From: CAYNRE01 sp964399535 | GTDB lineage: Bacteria; Planctomycetota; Planctomycetia; Pirellulales; CAYNRE01 | Reading direction: 5' to 3' | Length of the DNA stretch: 64,000 nt | Assembly (NCBI GenBank): GCA_964399535.1 | Contig: CAYNRE010000026.1 | Span: 62,001 to 126,000, forward strand | Shown: in pieces, positions 36,244-44,934 of the stretch | How the letters are laid out: every line of letters begins with the position of its first letter | Numbering within the stretch: position 1 is the first letter of the stretch | Position numbers and translations under genes: made by a program | Notes under the pieces: generated by a model | Told to the model about the DNA's origin: nothing | What the model saw: the letters and a program-made list of their open reading frames with translations, nothing else | The model's database searches: none

Positions 36244-39200
36244 ATGCAACGTCGCGAGTTCATGCAGACCGCCTTGGCGGCCCTAGGCAGCAGTGGAATC
36301 TTCGGCCAGCGGCTGTGGGCCTTCGAGCCGGTCAGCATCGCCAACCCGCTGGGCGCGTACCCCGACCGCGACTGGGAACAGGTGTATCGCGACCAGTACA
36401 AGGTCGATCGGTCGTTCACCTGGGTCTGTGCCCCGAACGACACCCACAACTGCCGGATGCGGGCCTTCGTGCGCAATGGCGTGGTGATTCGCTCCGAGCA
36501 GGCCTACGAGGGAGGCATCTGCGGGGATCTTTACGGAAACACCGACACGGTTCATTGGAATCCGCGCGGTTGCTCCAAGGGATTCACCCAGCAACGACGG
36601 GTCTACGGCCCCTATCGCTTGCGTGGGCCTCTGGTGCGGAAAGGCTGGAAGCAATGGGCCGATGATGGGTTTCCTTCTCTCTCGGACGATCCTACGCTCC
36701 GCGACAAGTACAAATTCAACTCGCGCGGAAGCGACACTTTTGAGCGGGTGAGCTGGGACGAAATCTATCGCTACCATGCCCGGGCCGTACTCGCGATCAG
36801 CCGGACCTACAGTGGCGAGCAAGGAGCGGCCCGGCTCCGGTCCGACGGCTACGAGCCCGAGATGATCGAGGCCTGTCACGGCGCCGGTACCCGGACTTGT
36901 AAGCTCCGGGGCGGGATGGGGCTGTTAGGAGTGATCGGCAAATACGGGCTCTATCGCTGGTCGAATATGCTGGCTCTGGCCGACCAGATCGTCCGCGGCG
37001 TGGAGCCGAAGGAGGCTCTCGGCGGCCGACTCTGGTCGAACTACACCTGGCACGGCGACCAAGCGCCCGGGCACCCCTTTGTCCACGGCCTCCAGGCGGC
37101 CGATTGCGACTTTAACGACATGCGGCACGCCAAGCTTCACATCCAGTGCGGCAAGAATTTGGTCGAGAACAAGATGCCCGACTCGCACTGGTTCATCGAA
37201 ATCATGGAGCGGGGCGGTCGGATCGTGGTCATCACACCGGAGTACTCCCCGCCGGCAACCAAGGCCGACTACTGGATTCAGGTCCGCCCAGGCTGTACCG
37301 ATACCGCCTTGTTCTTGGGCGTCACCCGGCTGATGATCGACAACGGTTGGTACGACGAGAAGTTCGTCCGCGGTTTCACCGATTTGCCGTTCCTGGTGCG
37401 CAAAGACAACCTCCGTCGGCTGCGGGCCAGCGAAGTGTTTGCCGACCATCAGCCGGGGCTACATCGAGACGGCCCCTCGTACACGGAGCAGCACCTGACC
37501 GACGAGCAGTACGCCCAGATCGGCGACTTCTGCGTGTTTGACGAGCGACAGGGGCAAGTCCGAGCGATCACCCGCGACCAGCTCGGTCCACGAATGGAGA
37601 CCGACGGAATCACGCCGGCCCTGTCCTATTCAGGCACGGTCAAGCTAGTCGACGGGAGCGAGGTCGAGGTGCTCACCACTTGGGATGGTTACCAGGTTCA
37701 CCTGCGCGACTATGACCTGGCCACGGTGGCCCAGATTACTGGATCGAATCCCGACCTGATCGAACGGCTCGCCCGCGATATCTGGGAAACAAGCCAGGCG
37801 GGGCACGCGGTGGCGATTCACGTGGGGGAGGGAATCAACCACTGGTTTCACGCCACGTTGGCCAACCGGGCTCAATACCTGCCCATTCTACTCACTGGCC
37901 AGTTGGGGCGCCCGGGGGCGGGATGTTTCACCTGGGCCGGCAACTACAAGTCAGCCTTGTTTCAGAGTTCGCCGGAATCGGGCCCTGGCTTCTTAGGTTG
38001 GATTGCCGAGGACCCGTTTGCACCCAATCTCGATCCGACCGCCGACGGCAAGATCATCCAGCTCAACAAGACGACCAAGGATGAGGAGCCGGCCTATTGG
38101 AATCATGGCGATCGGCCGCTGGTGGTCGATACGCCCAAGTACGGCCGGGTCTGCCTGACCGGGCAGACCCATATGCCCACCCCGACCAAATTCCTTTGGT
38201 TCGCCAACGTCAATTTGTTCAACAATGCGAAACATGCGTACGACATGTTTTTCGTCGTTAACCCAAAGATCGACTGCATCATCGCCCAAGATGTGGAGAT
38301 GACCAGTTCCTGCGAGTATGCCGACTTGGTCTACCCGGCCAATACATGGATGGAGTTTCAGACCTACGAGATAACCGCCTCCTGTTCGAACCCTTACCTG
38401 CAGATTTGGAAGGGGGGGATGGACCCGCTTTACGATACCCGCGACGACACGCATATCCTGGCCGAAGCGGCCGAGGCACTGACCAAGGAAACCGGTGACG
38501 AGCGTTTCGCCAACTACTGGAAGTTCATCCTCGACGACAAGGCCGAGGGGGTAAAGGTTTACATCCAGCGGCTCCTCGACAGTTCAACCACGACCCGCGG
38601 CTACCGGGTCGACGACATTCTGGCCGGCAAATACGGCGACTCGGGCGTGGCCTTGATGCTGTTCCGGACCTATCCTCGGATCCCTTTTTACGAGAACATT
38701 CAGGACAACCTTCCGTTTTGGACCGACACTGGCCGGCTCAACTCGTACTGCGACCTTCCCGAGGCGATTCGACACGGAGAAAACTTCATCGTCCACCGCG
38801 AAGGGCCCGAGGCCACGCCCTATCTGCCCAACGTAATCATCAGCACCAATCCGCTGGTCCGACCCGACGACTTCGGGCTGGCACGCGAGGCGATGCACTG
38901 GGACGAGCGGACGATTCGCAACTTGAAGTTGCCTTGGGACGAGGCGCGGCAGACCGTCAACCCGCTCTGGGCCCAGGGTTATCGCTTTTACCTGCTTACG
39001 CCCAAGAGCCGGCATCGCGTGCACAGTTCTTGGTCGAACGTGGATTGGCACATCCTTTGGGACTCGAACTACGCCGACGCCCATCGTCGCGACAAGCGGC
39101 TGCCGTTTGTCGGCGATCACCAGTTGCACATCACGCCAGAGGATGCCCGCGAGCTCGGCCTGGATAACGGCGACTACGTCTACGTCGATGCCAACGAGGC

Positions 39201-39714
39201 CGATCGCCCGTTCCGTGGTTGGCAGAATGACCCGGCCCGAGCCAAAGTTGCTCGGCTGATGATGCGGATCACCTTCAACACCAGCTACCCCCGGGGCGTG
39301 GTGATGACCAAGCACGCTCCGTACTGTGCCACGGAAAAAACGGTGGAGGCGCACGAAACGAGGCCCGACGGGCGAGCCCGTTCGGCGGATACGGGCTATC
39401 AGGCGAATTTGCGGTACGGCTCGCAGCAATCGTGCACGCGCAACTGGCTCATGCCGATGCACCAGACCGACACCCTATTTCACAAGGCCAAGCTGAAAAT
39501 GGCTTTTATGTTCGGCGGCGAGGCCGACAACCACGCCGTCAACACGGTGCCGAAGGAGACCCTCGTTCGAATCGTCAAGGCGGAGCCCGGCGGCCTAGCC
39601 GGACAGGGTAAGTGGGTGGGAGCGACGACCACTTTCGGGCCACATTCCGATTCCGCGGCGAACCAGACTTACTTGGCGGGTGGCTATGTCCGCCTCTCCG
39701 GAAACGAGGGCTAA
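36244..39714 (+). CDS. nxrA: Nitrite oxidoreductase alpha subunit, periplasmic type (NxrA-like)
   Basis: The 1156-residue molybdopterin enzyme belongs to the type II DMSO reductase family. It has a Tat-like signal (MQRREFMQTALAALG), so it is exported. The N-terminal Fe-S site reads C62-x3-D66-x3-C70-x39-C110 (CAPNDTHNC), with Asp where NarG has Cys, a pattern I recall for periplasmic nitrite oxidoreductases. The predicted Mo ligand is Asp272 (YTWHGDQAPGHPF). Long blocks such as CGKNLVENKMPDSHWFIE and VITPEYSPPATKADYW fit Nitrospira/anammox NxrA more than NarG. It could oxidise nitrite or reduce nitrate. Ribosome site GGAG; the next gene starts 3 bp after its stop. Confidence 0.88.
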   Translation: MQRREFMQTALAALGSSGIFGQRLWAFEPVSIANPLGAYPDRDWEQVYRDQYKVDRSFTWVCAPNDTHNCRMRAFVRNGVVIRSEQAYEGGICGDLYGNTDTVHWNPRGCSKGFTQQRRVYGPYRLRGPLVRKGWKQWADDGFPSLSDDPTLRDKYKFNSRGSDTFERVSWDEIYRYHARAVLAISRTYSGEQGAARLRSDGYEPEMIEACHGAGTRTCKLRGGMGLLGVIGKYGLYRWSNMLALADQIVRGVEPKEALGGRLWSNYTWHGDQAPGHPFVHGLQAADCDFNDMRHAKLHIQCGKNLVENKMPDSHWFIEIMERGGRIVVITPEYSPPATKADYWIQVRPGCTDTALFLGVTRLMIDNGWYDEKFVRGFTDLPFLVRKDNLRRLRASEVFADHQPGLHRDGPSYTEQHLTDEQYAQIGDFCVFDERQGQVRAITRDQLGPRMETDGITPALSYSGTVKLVDGSEVEVLTTWDGYQVHLRDYDLATVAQITGSNPDLIERLARDIWETSQAGHAVAIHVGEGINHWFHATLANRAQYLPILLTGQLGRPGAGCFTWAGNYKSALFQSSPESGPGFLGWIAEDPFAPNLDPTADGKIIQLNKTTKDEEPAYWNHGDRPLVVDTPKYGRVCLTGQTHMPTPTKFLWFANVNLFNNAKHAYDMFFVVNPKIDCIIAQDVEMTSSCEYADLVYPANTWMEFQTYEITASCSNPYLQIWKGGMDPLYDTRDDTHILAEAAEALTKETGDERFANYWKFILDDKAEGVKVYIQRLLDSSTTTRGYRVDDILAGKYGDSGVALMLFRTYPRIPFYENIQDNLPFWTDTGRLNSYCDLPEAIRHGENFIVHREGPEATPYLPNVIISTNPLVRPDDFGLAREAMHWDERTIRNLKLPWDEARQTVNPLWAQGYRFYLLTPKSRHRVHSSWSNVDWHILWDSNYADAHRRDKRLPFVGDHQLHITPEDARELGLDNGDYVYVDANEADRPFRGWQNDPARAKVARLMMRITFNTSYPRGVVMTKHAPYCATEKTVEAHETRPDGRARSADTGYQANLRYGSQQSCTRNWLMPMHQTDTLFHKAKLKMAFMFGGEADNHAVNTVPKETLVRIVKAEPGGLAGQGKWVGATTTFGPHSDSAANQTYLAGGYVRLSGNEG

Positions 39715-39717
39715 ACC

Positions 39718-40119
39718 ATGGACCAGGATGGCAACGACGAACGCTGGGTATCCAAGGTGCATCCTCTCAGTCGCGCCGCCGAGCCCGACGACCCCTACCA
39801 GCTTCTGGCCGAGCCCGTGCAGGGCGACCCGCTGGAGATGCTCTGCGGGTTACTCCAAGAGTTTGCCTGGCTGGGCTACTCGGCCGAACAACTGTTGGCG
39901 TTGTTCCATCACCCCGGGTACCCACTGCTTTGCGAACTGCGGGTTCACTTCGGCGAAGCCGAGATTCGTCGGCAGATTGACGAGTTGACAGGACTATGGG
40001 GGCAGTTGCGATTTCGCGAGACGATTGCCGAGGACCCGGAAGAAATGATCGAGGTCGTGCAAATTACGCCGCTCACCCGCGACACGAGCCCCACCGAGGG
40101 AGCGAACGAAGCGAACTAG
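39718..40119 (+). CDS. 133-residue protein between nxrA and nxrB
   Basis: The protein is acidic and soluble, with no signal peptide or membrane segment. The N-terminal 30 residues look disordered; the middle, with GDPLEMLCGLLQEFAWLGYS and ALFHHPGYPLLCELRVHFG, is helical; the tail is acidic (ETIAEDPEEMIEV). It starts 3 bp after nxrA and ends 60 bp before nxrB, so it is likely co-translated. Nitrobacter carries another small gene (nxrX, a PPIase) between nxrA and nxrB, but this protein shows no PPIase motif. I do not recognise its family; assembly factor, chaperone or regulator are all possible. Confidence 0.7.
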   Translation: MDQDGNDERWVSKVHPLSRAAEPDDPYQLLAEPVQGDPLEMLCGLLQEFAWLGYSAEQLLALFHHPGYPLLCELRVHFGEAEIRRQIDELTGLWGQLRFRETIAEDPEEMIEVVQITPLTRDTSPTEGANEAN

Positions 40120-40179
40120 GTGCCGCGCCGGGCCGACCCGAAGTCGGGGCGGCTCGACCCTGCCTTAAGGAACCAAGTC

Positions 40180-41472
40180 ATGGCACAGGTTTACAACTGG
40201 CAACTTGGCCGCGAGATGAGCTACCCTTATCCCGAGGCGCATCCGCGGTGGCAATTTGCCTTCGTCTTCAACATCAATCGCTGTATCGCCTGCCAAACTT
40301 GCACCATGGCCTGCAAGAGCACCTGGACCTTCTCACGAGGCCAGGAAGCGATGTGGTGGAATAACGTCGAGACCAAGCCTTTCGGCGGCTACCCACGGCA
40401 CTGGGATGCGCGGCTCCTGGAAATGCTCGAAAACGCTAACCCAGGGGCTCAGGTCTGGAACGCTTCGGATCGCCAGCACGAGACCCAGCCCTACGGTGTC
40501 TTCGAGGGTCAAACCATTTTCGAGGCCGCCACCAAACGCATTGGACCCGAGGGTGCCCAATCGGTGCTCGGGTACCTCCCCACGGAGCAGGAGTGGGCCG
40601 CGCCCAACGTTCACGAGGACTCGGCCACCGGCGGCAAGTGGCAACCCGGAGCCTTCAACGGTTCGACCCAATTGCCCGAGCATCGCGTCTGGTTTTTCTA
40701 CCTGGCCCGCCTCTGCAATCACTGTACCTATCCTGGCTGCTTGGGGGCGTGCCCGCGACAAGCCATCTACAAGCGCCCCGAAGACGGTATTGTGCTGATC
40801 GATCAGAGCCGTTGCCGGGGTTACCGCAAATGCGTGGAAGGGTGCCCTTATAAGAAGGTGATGTACCGACCCAACACCCACACCAGCGAGAAATGCGTCG
40901 GCTGTTACCCGCGGATCGAAGGAAGCGATCCGGAGTTGTGTCCCGACGGGGCGCCGGTAGAGACGCGCTGCATGAGCGTGTGCGTCGGCAAGATTCGTCT
41001 GCAAGGGTTGGTGCAAATCGACGAAAAAGGCCGCTGGCAGGCCGACCCAACGAACCCCCTGTACTTCCTAATTCGCGAACGACAGGTGGCCTTGCCGCTC
41101 TATCCGCAGTTCGGCACGGAGCCCAACGGCTACTACATTCCACCTCGCTGGGTACCCCGCCCGTACTTGCAACAGATGTTCGGTCCGGGAGTCGAGTCGG
41201 CCATCGAGCAGTATGTTTGCCCGGACCGAGAGCTGCTGGCGGTGTTGCAACTGTTTCGAGCCCAGCGGCAGATTCTCTTCCGCTTCGAGATCGAGAAAGG
41301 TCCCAAGGTGGCTGAGATTCCCGTGAGGATGCCCGGCGGACAGGTCAAGGTTCAAGAGCTGTTCAACGATACCGTGATCGGCTTCAACAAGTTTGGCAAG
41401 GAAGTCGTTCGGGTAACGGTCGACGAACCGATCCACGAGCGACCTCGTGAGAAGCACGCCAACTCGATCTAA
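40180..41472 (+). CDS. nxrB: Nitrite oxidoreductase beta subunit, iron-sulfur (NxrB-like)
   Basis: About 430 residues from the ATG at 40180 (ribosome site AAGGA); a GTG at 40120 would add 20 residues without support. The N-terminus MAQVYNWQLGREMSYPYPEA and NRCIACQTCTMACKSTW match periplasmic NxrB. Four Cys clusters follow: CNHCTYPGCLGACP, SRCRGYRKCVEGCPYKK, KCVGCYPRIEG and CMSVCVGKIR, as for three 4Fe-4S and one 3Fe-4S cluster. It carries electrons between NxrA and NxrC. It has no signal peptide of its own and would be co-exported with NxrA through Tat. Confidence 0.9.
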   Translation: MAQVYNWQLGREMSYPYPEAHPRWQFAFVFNINRCIACQTCTMACKSTWTFSRGQEAMWWNNVETKPFGGYPRHWDARLLEMLENANPGAQVWNASDRQHETQPYGVFEGQTIFEAATKRIGPEGAQSVLGYLPTEQEWAAPNVHEDSATGGKWQPGAFNGSTQLPEHRVWFFYLARLCNHCTYPGCLGACPRQAIYKRPEDGIVLIDQSRCRGYRKCVEGCPYKKVMYRPNTHTSEKCVGCYPRIEGSDPELCPDGAPVETRCMSVCVGKIRLQGLVQIDEKGRWQADPTNPLYFLIRERQVALPLYPQFGTEPNGYYIPPRWVPRPYLQQMFGPGVESAIEQYVCPDRELLAVLQLFRAQRQILFRFEIEKGPKVAEIPVRMPGGQVKVQELFNDTVIGFNKFGKEVVRVTVDEPIHERPREKHANSI

Positions 41473-41500
41473 GCGCATTGTTCGCGTACGAGGTGCCATC

Positions 41501-42313
41501 ATGATTACCGTCAATCCCCCATCGGCGTTTCGCGAGGCCGAGGCGCGCAACCTGGCCGCCGAGGTGCTCTACCGGTTCCTGTCTGCCCTGCTGGTGCAAC
41601 CCGACCGCGACGCGTGGCGAACGCTCGTACTCGACCCGGTCAATCAAGGCTTGGCCGCCGGCGCGGCTGGTTTGCTCCGCCGTGAATTTGCGGGGGAGTC
41701 GGCGCCGCTGGGTTACGGCGAACTGCCTGTCGAGGAGCTCAATCTCGAACCGTTGCTGGCCGAACTGCACGACCCCTCGTTCGACGCGCTCAGCGAATAC
41801 CATCGCGTCTTCGGGCTGGTTCAATGCCGCGAGTGCCCTCCCTACGAAACCGAGTTTCAGCCAAACGACGACGCCTTCTTTCGCGCTCAGGAAATGGCCG
41901 ACGTGGCGGGTTTTTATCGGGCCTTTGGCGTTTCTCTCGGCGGCCGACCCCAGGAACGCCCCGACCACCTGGCCGTCGAGCTTGAGTTCGCCGCCCTGCT
42001 GCTAAGGCTGGAACGCCTGGCTCCCGACGGCGTGGGCCGACCTGAGACGGACGAGCGAGCAAGAATTTGTCGTGAAGCACGCGCGGCCTTCGTTCGAGAC
42101 CACCTTGCATGGTGGGTCCCATCGTTCTCGCTCGCCCTGAGGCGCAAGGCCGAAACCGGGATCTACGAAAAGCTTGGCAGACTCTTGGCGGCCTTTCTTC
42201 CGGTGGAACGGCATTGCCTGGCGATCCAGGCACCGGCGATGCCGATCCGCCAGCAGATTTTGACTCCACCACCCGAGGAGTGCGCCGGCTGCGCGGCGGC
42301 TGCGCCGGGGTAG
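41501..42313 (+). CDS. TorD/NarJ-type chaperone for the molybdoenzyme
   Basis: The 270-residue protein (ATG at 41501) looks like the TorD/DmsD family: an all-helical fold with AAEVLYRFLSALLVQPD, then EYHRVFGLVQCRECPPYETEFQ in the core and EMADVAGFYRAFGVSLGG. These chaperones bind the twin-arginine precursor and help insert the molybdenum cofactor before export. It is the fifth gene of the nxr run, 29 bp after nxrB. The C-terminus has a Cys pair (CAGCAAAAPG). Confidence 0.82.
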   Translation: MITVNPPSAFREAEARNLAAEVLYRFLSALLVQPDRDAWRTLVLDPVNQGLAAGAAGLLRREFAGESAPLGYGELPVEELNLEPLLAELHDPSFDALSEYHRVFGLVQCRECPPYETEFQPNDDAFFRAQEMADVAGFYRAFGVSLGGRPQERPDHLAVELEFAALLLRLERLAPDGVGRPETDERARICREARAAFVRDHLAWWVPSFSLALRRKAETGIYEKLGRLLAAFLPVERHCLAIQAPAMPIRQQILTPPPEECAGCAAAAPG

Positions 42314-42379
42314 GGCCAGAGTCGCCGTCAGAAATTTGTCTGCGTGGTCTACCAACATCGATTCAAGAGGAACTTCGCG

Positions 42380-43240
42380 ATGCGAACGCCAATTAAGTAC
42401 ACAATCGTGGCGGGAGCCACCCTGGGCACGCTGGGAACCGTGGCGGGCTGGCTCTGGCCCCACAACGGTCTGAGCCCAGCCATCGACCTGGCTCCGCCCG
42501 CGGCGGTGGCCGCCAGCACCCGGGCGGCCGCCGGCACAGGTTGGGCGACGCTAACCGGGCGGTTTGCCTACGAAGGCACTCCCCCTGCCCGGAAGGCGCT
42601 CTCCACGGGGGGCAAAGATGCCGCCGTCTGCGATGCCCACCCGATTCCCGATGAATCGCTCATTGTCGACGCCGAGGGCAAGGGAATTAAGAACGTTGTG
42701 ATTTTTGCCCGCAAGACGAGCCGAATTCACAATTCATACGCGGCGAGCGCGGAAACTGACGCCATCTTCGACCAGAAAGATTGCGTGTTTCTCAGCCACG
42801 TCCTGCCGCTGCGAACCAGCCAGACACTGGTCGTCAAGAATAGCGATCCAATCGGCCACAACAGCAACATCAGCCCTCCGGGAGACGTAGGAATCAATCC
42901 CCTCCTGCCGGGCGGAGGCGAGCAGCGCCACCGATTCAAACGGCCGCAGACGAGCCCCGTCACGGTGACCTGCAACATTCATCCCTGGATGAAGGCGTTT
43001 GTCTTGCCGCGCAACGACCCCTACTTCGCGGTCACCGCGGCCGACGGTAGTTTCACCATCGCGAATCTGCCGGCCGGAGAGGAGATCGAATTTCAGATTT
43101 GGCATGAATTAGGCAAGGGAACCCAGGGGGCGCTCGAAGCAAAGAAGGATTGGGCCAAGGGACGCTTCAAGCTCAAGCTGACGGCAGACAAGACCGAGAA
43201 CCTTGGCACCATCGCGGTGGCCCCCTCGGCCTTCAAGTGA
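42380..43240 (+). CDS. Cupredoxin-like exported protein
   Basis: The 286-residue protein (ATG at 42380) starts with a signal-anchor-like stretch (YTIVAGATLGTLGTVAGWLW). The middle is a cupredoxin-type beta domain: GHNSNIS gives an early His, and VTCNIHPWMKAF gives the Cys, His and Met of a type 1 copper site (C-x2-H-x2-M). The C-terminal part, with DGSFTIANLPAGEEIEFQIW, is a carboxypeptidase-regulatory-like repeat. Similar proteins occur with methylamine utilisation and other respiratory genes. A copper carrier for the Nxr complex is the natural guess; it is inference. Confidence 0.75.
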   Translation: MRTPIKYTIVAGATLGTLGTVAGWLWPHNGLSPAIDLAPPAAVAASTRAAAGTGWATLTGRFAYEGTPPARKALSTGGKDAAVCDAHPIPDESLIVDAEGKGIKNVVIFARKTSRIHNSYAASAETDAIFDQKDCVFLSHVLPLRTSQTLVVKNSDPIGHNSNISPPGDVGINPLLPGGGEQRHRFKRPQTSPVTVTCNIHPWMKAFVLPRNDPYFAVTAADGSFTIANLPAGEEIEFQIWHELGKGTQGALEAKKDWAKGRFKLKLTADKTENLGTIAVAPSAFK

Positions 43241-43338
43241 GCAGTCGGCGTTTCCCGATCAGAGGGCAAGCCGGTGCGCGACGGCGTGCAAACGATTAAC
43301 ATGCCACTCCGCCTTGCGCCGGCAAGGAGCAATGAGCC

Positions 43339-43821
43339 ATGATTACCCGGGCCAATGTCGGCCGGATCGTCGCGGTAAGTATTTCCCCCGGCGGGATTCC
43401 CAAGTTGCCGCAGGAGACTGTCGAATTGCGTGAGGAAGGCTTCGTCGGCGATGGCCGGGACCACGCCAAGCACGCTGTGCCCGAGCGAGCGGTGAGCCTG
43501 TTCGATCTGGAAGTGCTGGAAGCGCTGCGTGGCGAGGGCTTTCCTCTTAAACCCGGGCAGATCGGCGAAAACCTGACGGTGGCGGGACTCGACGTGCAGC
43601 GCCTGACGCCGGGAACCAGGCTGATCGTTGGCGAGGCCGTCGAACTGCGACTCGAGGTTCCGCGGAAACCTTGCTACGTGCTGGACGCCATCGACCCGCG
43701 ACTGAAGGAGGTCATCGTCGGGCGCTGCGGATTCATGGCCTCGGTCCTGCGGGGGGGGGTCGTCAAGCCCTCGATGTCCATCGCGGTGATGGAACCGAGC
43801 CGCGAGAACCCTATCCCCTGA
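43339..43821 (+). CDS. MOSC-domain protein
   Basis: The 160-residue protein (ribosome site AAGGAG) has the MOSC fold, with RAVSLFDLEVLEAL and PGQIGENLTVAGLD, and the conserved Cys in VPRKPCYVLD. MOSC domains bind the molybdenum cofactor or handle sulfur for it. It is placed 98 bp after the cupredoxin gene, so it may belong to the nxr transcription unit and help mature or repair the Mo cofactor. It is cytoplasmic with no signal peptide. Confidence 0.85.
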   Translation: MITRANVGRIVAVSISPGGIPKLPQETVELREEGFVGDGRDHAKHAVPERAVSLFDLEVLEALRGEGFPLKPGQIGENLTVAGLDVQRLTPGTRLIVGEAVELRLEVPRKPCYVLDAIDPRLKEVIVGRCGFMASVLRGGVVKPSMSIAVMEPSRENPIP

Positions 43822-43914
43822 GGCCCGCGGCCACTCAACCGGCGAACGGACGTACGCAAACTCGGCGGCACGGGTCTGGTATCGCCGCCATCGGCCCGTC
43901 GGAGGGAACGAACC

Positions 43915-44934
43915 ATGACCGTGCTGGTGTCGTTTTCGCCCGTTCCGGCTCCCCTGCTGTCGCAGTGGCTTGTCGCGCAGTCAGGACACGCTGACCTGAA
44001 AGTGGTTTCAGCCGACGAAACGCAAGGTCCTCGCTGGGATGAGACGCTGGCCACGGCCAGCGTTGCCCTGGGCGACTATACCTTTCGCCAAGCGATCGAC
44101 GAAACGCTGCTGGAGAGGATGCCTCGATTGACGTTCGTACAGCAGCCGAGCGTCGGCTATCAGCACATCGACCTTCAGGCTTGCCGACGGCGCGGAGTGC
44201 GCGTTTCCAACACGCCGGGAGTCAATTCATCTGCCGTAGCCGAGCACACTCTGATGGTTGCTCTGGCACTGTTGCGACGGCTGGTCTCGGCGAACGAGCT
44301 CACGCACGCCGGTCGATGGGCCCAGCACGAATTGATGTGGGAACAGGGCATCCACGAATTGGCCGGAAAAACCTGGGGAATCGTCGGTCTGGGTTCCGTG
44401 GGCCGCGAGTTGGCCAGGCGGCTAATCCCGTTCAACGTGCAACTGCTGTACTTCGACGTCATTCGCGCCACAAGCACTACTGAGGCGGAACTGTGCACTA
44501 CGTATAAGCCGCTCGAGCACCTGCTGCGATTGTCTGACGTTGTCAGCCTGCACGTTCCTTTGACCAGCGAAACCCGGAATCTGATCGGCGAGCGACAGTT
44601 GGGGTTGATGAAGTTCAGCGCCGTCTTGATCAACGTGGCCCGGGGCGAGTGCCTCGACGAGGGGGCGCTAGCGGCGCGCCTCCAAGTCAGGAAGCTGGCC
44701 GGCGCCGCTTGCGACGTATTTTCCCGTGAACCCATCGCCGAGGATCACCCGCTCTTGGGGATCGATAACGTGTTGCTCACACCCCATCTGGCCGGCGCAA
44801 CCAACGAAGTTCGCCAGCGGGTCGTCCAGGCCGCGATTGCGAACCTGGTGCGCGTACTCCGCGGCGAGGAACCCCAGTTCGTGTTGAAACCGACGGATAC
44901 CATCGCGCGAACGTCAGAGGCCGAATCAACATGA
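43915..44934 (+). CDS. D-2-hydroxyacid dehydrogenase
   Basis: The 339-residue protein fits the NAD-dependent D-isomer 2-hydroxyacid dehydrogenase family: GVNSSAVAEHTLMVALALLR, Rossmann GLGSVGRELARRL, INVARGECLDEGALAARL with the catalytic Arg, and LLTPHLAG with the catalytic His. The substrate (glycerate, phosphoglycerate, pyruvate or glyoxylate) is not told by sequence. Its stop overlaps the start of the thiamine-diphosphate enzyme by 4 bp, so they are translationally coupled. Confidence 0.88.
   Translation: MTVLVSFSPVPAPLLSQWLVAQSGHADLKVVSADETQGPRWDETLATASVALGDYTFRQAIDETLLERMPRLTFVQQPSVGYQHIDLQACRRRGVRVSNTPGVNSSAVAEHTLMVALALLRRLVSANELTHAGRWAQHELMWEQGIHELAGKTWGIVGLGSVGRELARRLIPFNVQLLYFDVIRATSTTEAELCTTYKPLEHLLRLSDVVSLHVPLTSETRNLIGERQLGLMKFSAVLINVARGECLDEGALAARLQVRKLAGAACDVFSREPIAEDHPLLGIDNVLLTPHLAGATNEVRQRVVQAAIANLVRVLRGEEPQFVLKPTDTIARTSEAEST

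Noticed and set aside
36244..39714. NarG, the cytoplasmic nitrate reductase alpha subunit
   Set aside because: The Tat signal, the Cys-Asp-Cys-Cys ligand order and the blocks around Asp272 fit periplasmic NxrA better, and no narI-like membrane subunit follows.
40120..40179. GTG start for nxrB at 40120
   Set aside because: The extra 20 residues have no family support, and the ATG at 40180 has a ribosome site and the expected N-terminus.
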